From: an uncultured Treponema sp.
GTDB lineage: Bacteria > Spirochaetota > Spirochaetia > Treponematales > Treponemataceae
Direction of reading: 5' to 3'
Length of the DNA stretch: 64,000 nt
NCBI GenBank assembly: GCA_910584475.1
Contig: CAJUBD010000014.1
Location: forward strand, 1-64,000
Part shown: piece by piece, positions 63,169-64,000 of the stretch
Layout of the letters: every line of letters starts with the position of its first letter
How positions within the stretch are numbered: the stretch's first letter is position 1
Notes under the pieces: generated by a model
What the model saw: only the letters and a program-made list of their open reading frames with translations
The model's database searches: none
What the model was told of the DNA's origin: nothing
Position numbers and translations under genes: made by a program

Positions 63169-64000
63169 ATGCAAAAAACATTTGACAAAAATTCAGTTTT
63201 GGAAAGGCGGGGAAAAAACGTAAATCCCGCCGACGAAGAAAGCTCGAAAGCAGCCGCGTCATTTTGCCGGCTTTTTGAATTGATTCGTATTCTGCGTGCG
63301 CCCGACGGATGTCCGTGGGATCGTGAGCAAACGCCGATGAGCATGCGGCGAGATTTGGTGGAAGAAGTTTTCGAGGCGGTGGACGCAATTGGCGAAAAAA
63401 GCGCCACGCACGCGAAGGAGGAATTGGGCGATGTTCTTTTGAACTCCATTATGATTTCCTATATGTATTCGCAGGGAGGGGAATTTTACGTTGACGAAAT
63501 GTTCGATGAACTTGTCGAAAAATTGATTCGCCGCCATCCGCATGTTTTCGAGCAGAGTGAAGGAAAAGTCTGTGCCGAAAATGTCGCGAAAACGAGCGGC
63601 GAAGTTTTGACGCAATGGGATAGGATAAAGGAAAATGTCGAAGGCCGCGCGCGCGATTCGATTTTGGACGAAGTGCCGCAAGGCTTCCCCCCGCTTTTGC
63701 GCGCGATTAAAATGCAAAAGAAAGCCGCGAAAAAAGGGTTTGATTGGACGAGCCTTGCGCCGACGCGCGAAAAAATTTTGGAAGAACTTTCCGAAGTGGA
63801 CGATGCGATTCGTGCGAAGGAAAATTCGCTTGATGAAAATTCGGATGCGGCGCGAATTCATTTGGAAGAAGAATTCGGCGACTTGTTTTTTGCCGTGGTG
63901 AACTACGCGCGAAAATGTGGCGTTGATCCCGAACTCGCGATGAATACCGCGAACGAAAAATTTTACAGGCGATTTTCTTATGTCGAAAAAAAATGCGCCG
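63169..64000 (+). CDS. mazG: nucleoside triphosphate pyrophosphohydrolase MazG (partial, runs off right edge)
   Basis: 277 codons are visible and the frame is open at the window end. MazG tandem-domain layout: FCRLFELIRILRAPDGCPWD, EEVFEAVDAIGEKS, KEELGDVLLNSIMISYM in the first domain, and EELSEVDDAI with EEEFGDLFFAVVNYARK in the second, giving the E-E-x-x-E/D metal sites. It hydrolyses NTPs to NMP and pyrophosphate, as a housecleaning or stress enzyme. AAGGAA precedes the ATG, formed by the edge of the hairpin element. Confidence 0.93.
   Translation, partial: MQKTFDKNSVLERRGKNVNPADEESSKAAASFCRLFELIRILRAPDGCPWDREQTPMSMRRDLVEEVFEAVDAIGEKSATHAKEELGDVLLNSIMISYMYSQGGEFYVDEMFDELVEKLIRRHPHVFEQSEGKVCAENVAKTSGEVLTQWDRIKENVEGRARDSILDEVPQGFPPLLRAIKMQKKAAKKGFDWTSLAPTREKILEELSEVDDAIRAKENSLDENSDAARIHLEEEFGDLFFAVVNYARKCGVDPELAMNTANEKFYRRFSYVEKKCA

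Noticed and set aside
1..64000. tRNA or rRNA genes
   Set aside because: No cloverleaf-like sequence with CCA end and TTCGA loop, and no rRNA segment, was noticed. A tRNAscan-type search was not possible, so a missed tRNA cannot be excluded.

Overview
The window looks like a chromosomal segment of a gut or rumen spirochaete, most likely a Treponema. This is inferred from gene content and style: a CBS-DRTGG family II pyrophosphatase, an HD-GYP protein, several lipoproteins, long A/T tracts, intracellular starch and xylan enzymes, and an outer-membrane capsule assembly protein. No rRNA or tRNA gene and no CRISPR array was seen, so the assignment is not proven.

Layout. 0-4.6 kb: the start of a leftward lipoprotein gene and a peptide/nickel-type ABC operon (binding lipoprotein, two permeases, one ATPase). 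4.7-6.6 kb: a PflX-like radical SAM protein and a Rpn/PD-(D/E)XK transposase-nuclease gene flanked by an 82-bp direct repeat. 6.9-16.1 kb: glucan metabolism (MalQ, a GH13 protein with a histone-H1-like tail, a GH3 beta-glucosidase). 16.5-20 kb: a second, incomplete peptide transporter and an acetyltransferase. 20.5-30.9 kb: a restriction-modification or defence island. 31-41 kb: housekeeping genes (ppaC, HD-GYP, rpmB, leuS, a transporter). 41-43.7 kb: a nucleotidyltransferase and a GH120-like beta-helix enzyme. 43.7-61.7 kb: a leftward surface-polymer operon running from wzi and a flippase through glf and many glycosyltransferases to a CDP-glycerol-type polymerase and a YidC-sulfatase fusion. 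61.8-64 kb: rpsU, pth and mazG.

The most striking system is the island at 20.5-30.9 kb. A PLD-nuclease/SF2-helicase protein is followed by an Eco57I-type DNA methyltransferase. The methyltransferase gene is interrupted, just upstream of its NPPY motif, by a 126-bp sequence that recurs perfectly and in inverse orientation 3.9 kb away. That second copy begins a promoterless alternative 3' half with a different recognition domain. A serine invertase gene lies beside it and its last codons are inside the repeat. Inversion would swap the recognition domain and would also flip a HEPN-like third gene carried in the invertible segment. This looks like a DNA-inversion phase-variable system in which a putative effector travels with one specificity.

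A second layer of phase variation is visible in the polymer locus. A G10 tract puts the YidC-sulfatase fusion out of frame; 9 or 12 G would restore an 897-residue protein. A C9 tract near the end of a glycosyltransferase decides whether its stop codon overlaps the next start codon.

Two non-coding patterns also recur. One is a modular four-hairpin intergenic element whose stems differ in sequence but stay complementary, often ending at a ribosome-binding site. The other is a set of promoters whose -10 box lies 6-7 nt before the start codon, predicting leaderless mRNAs (helicase, invertase, pth, wzi, GT8, malQ).
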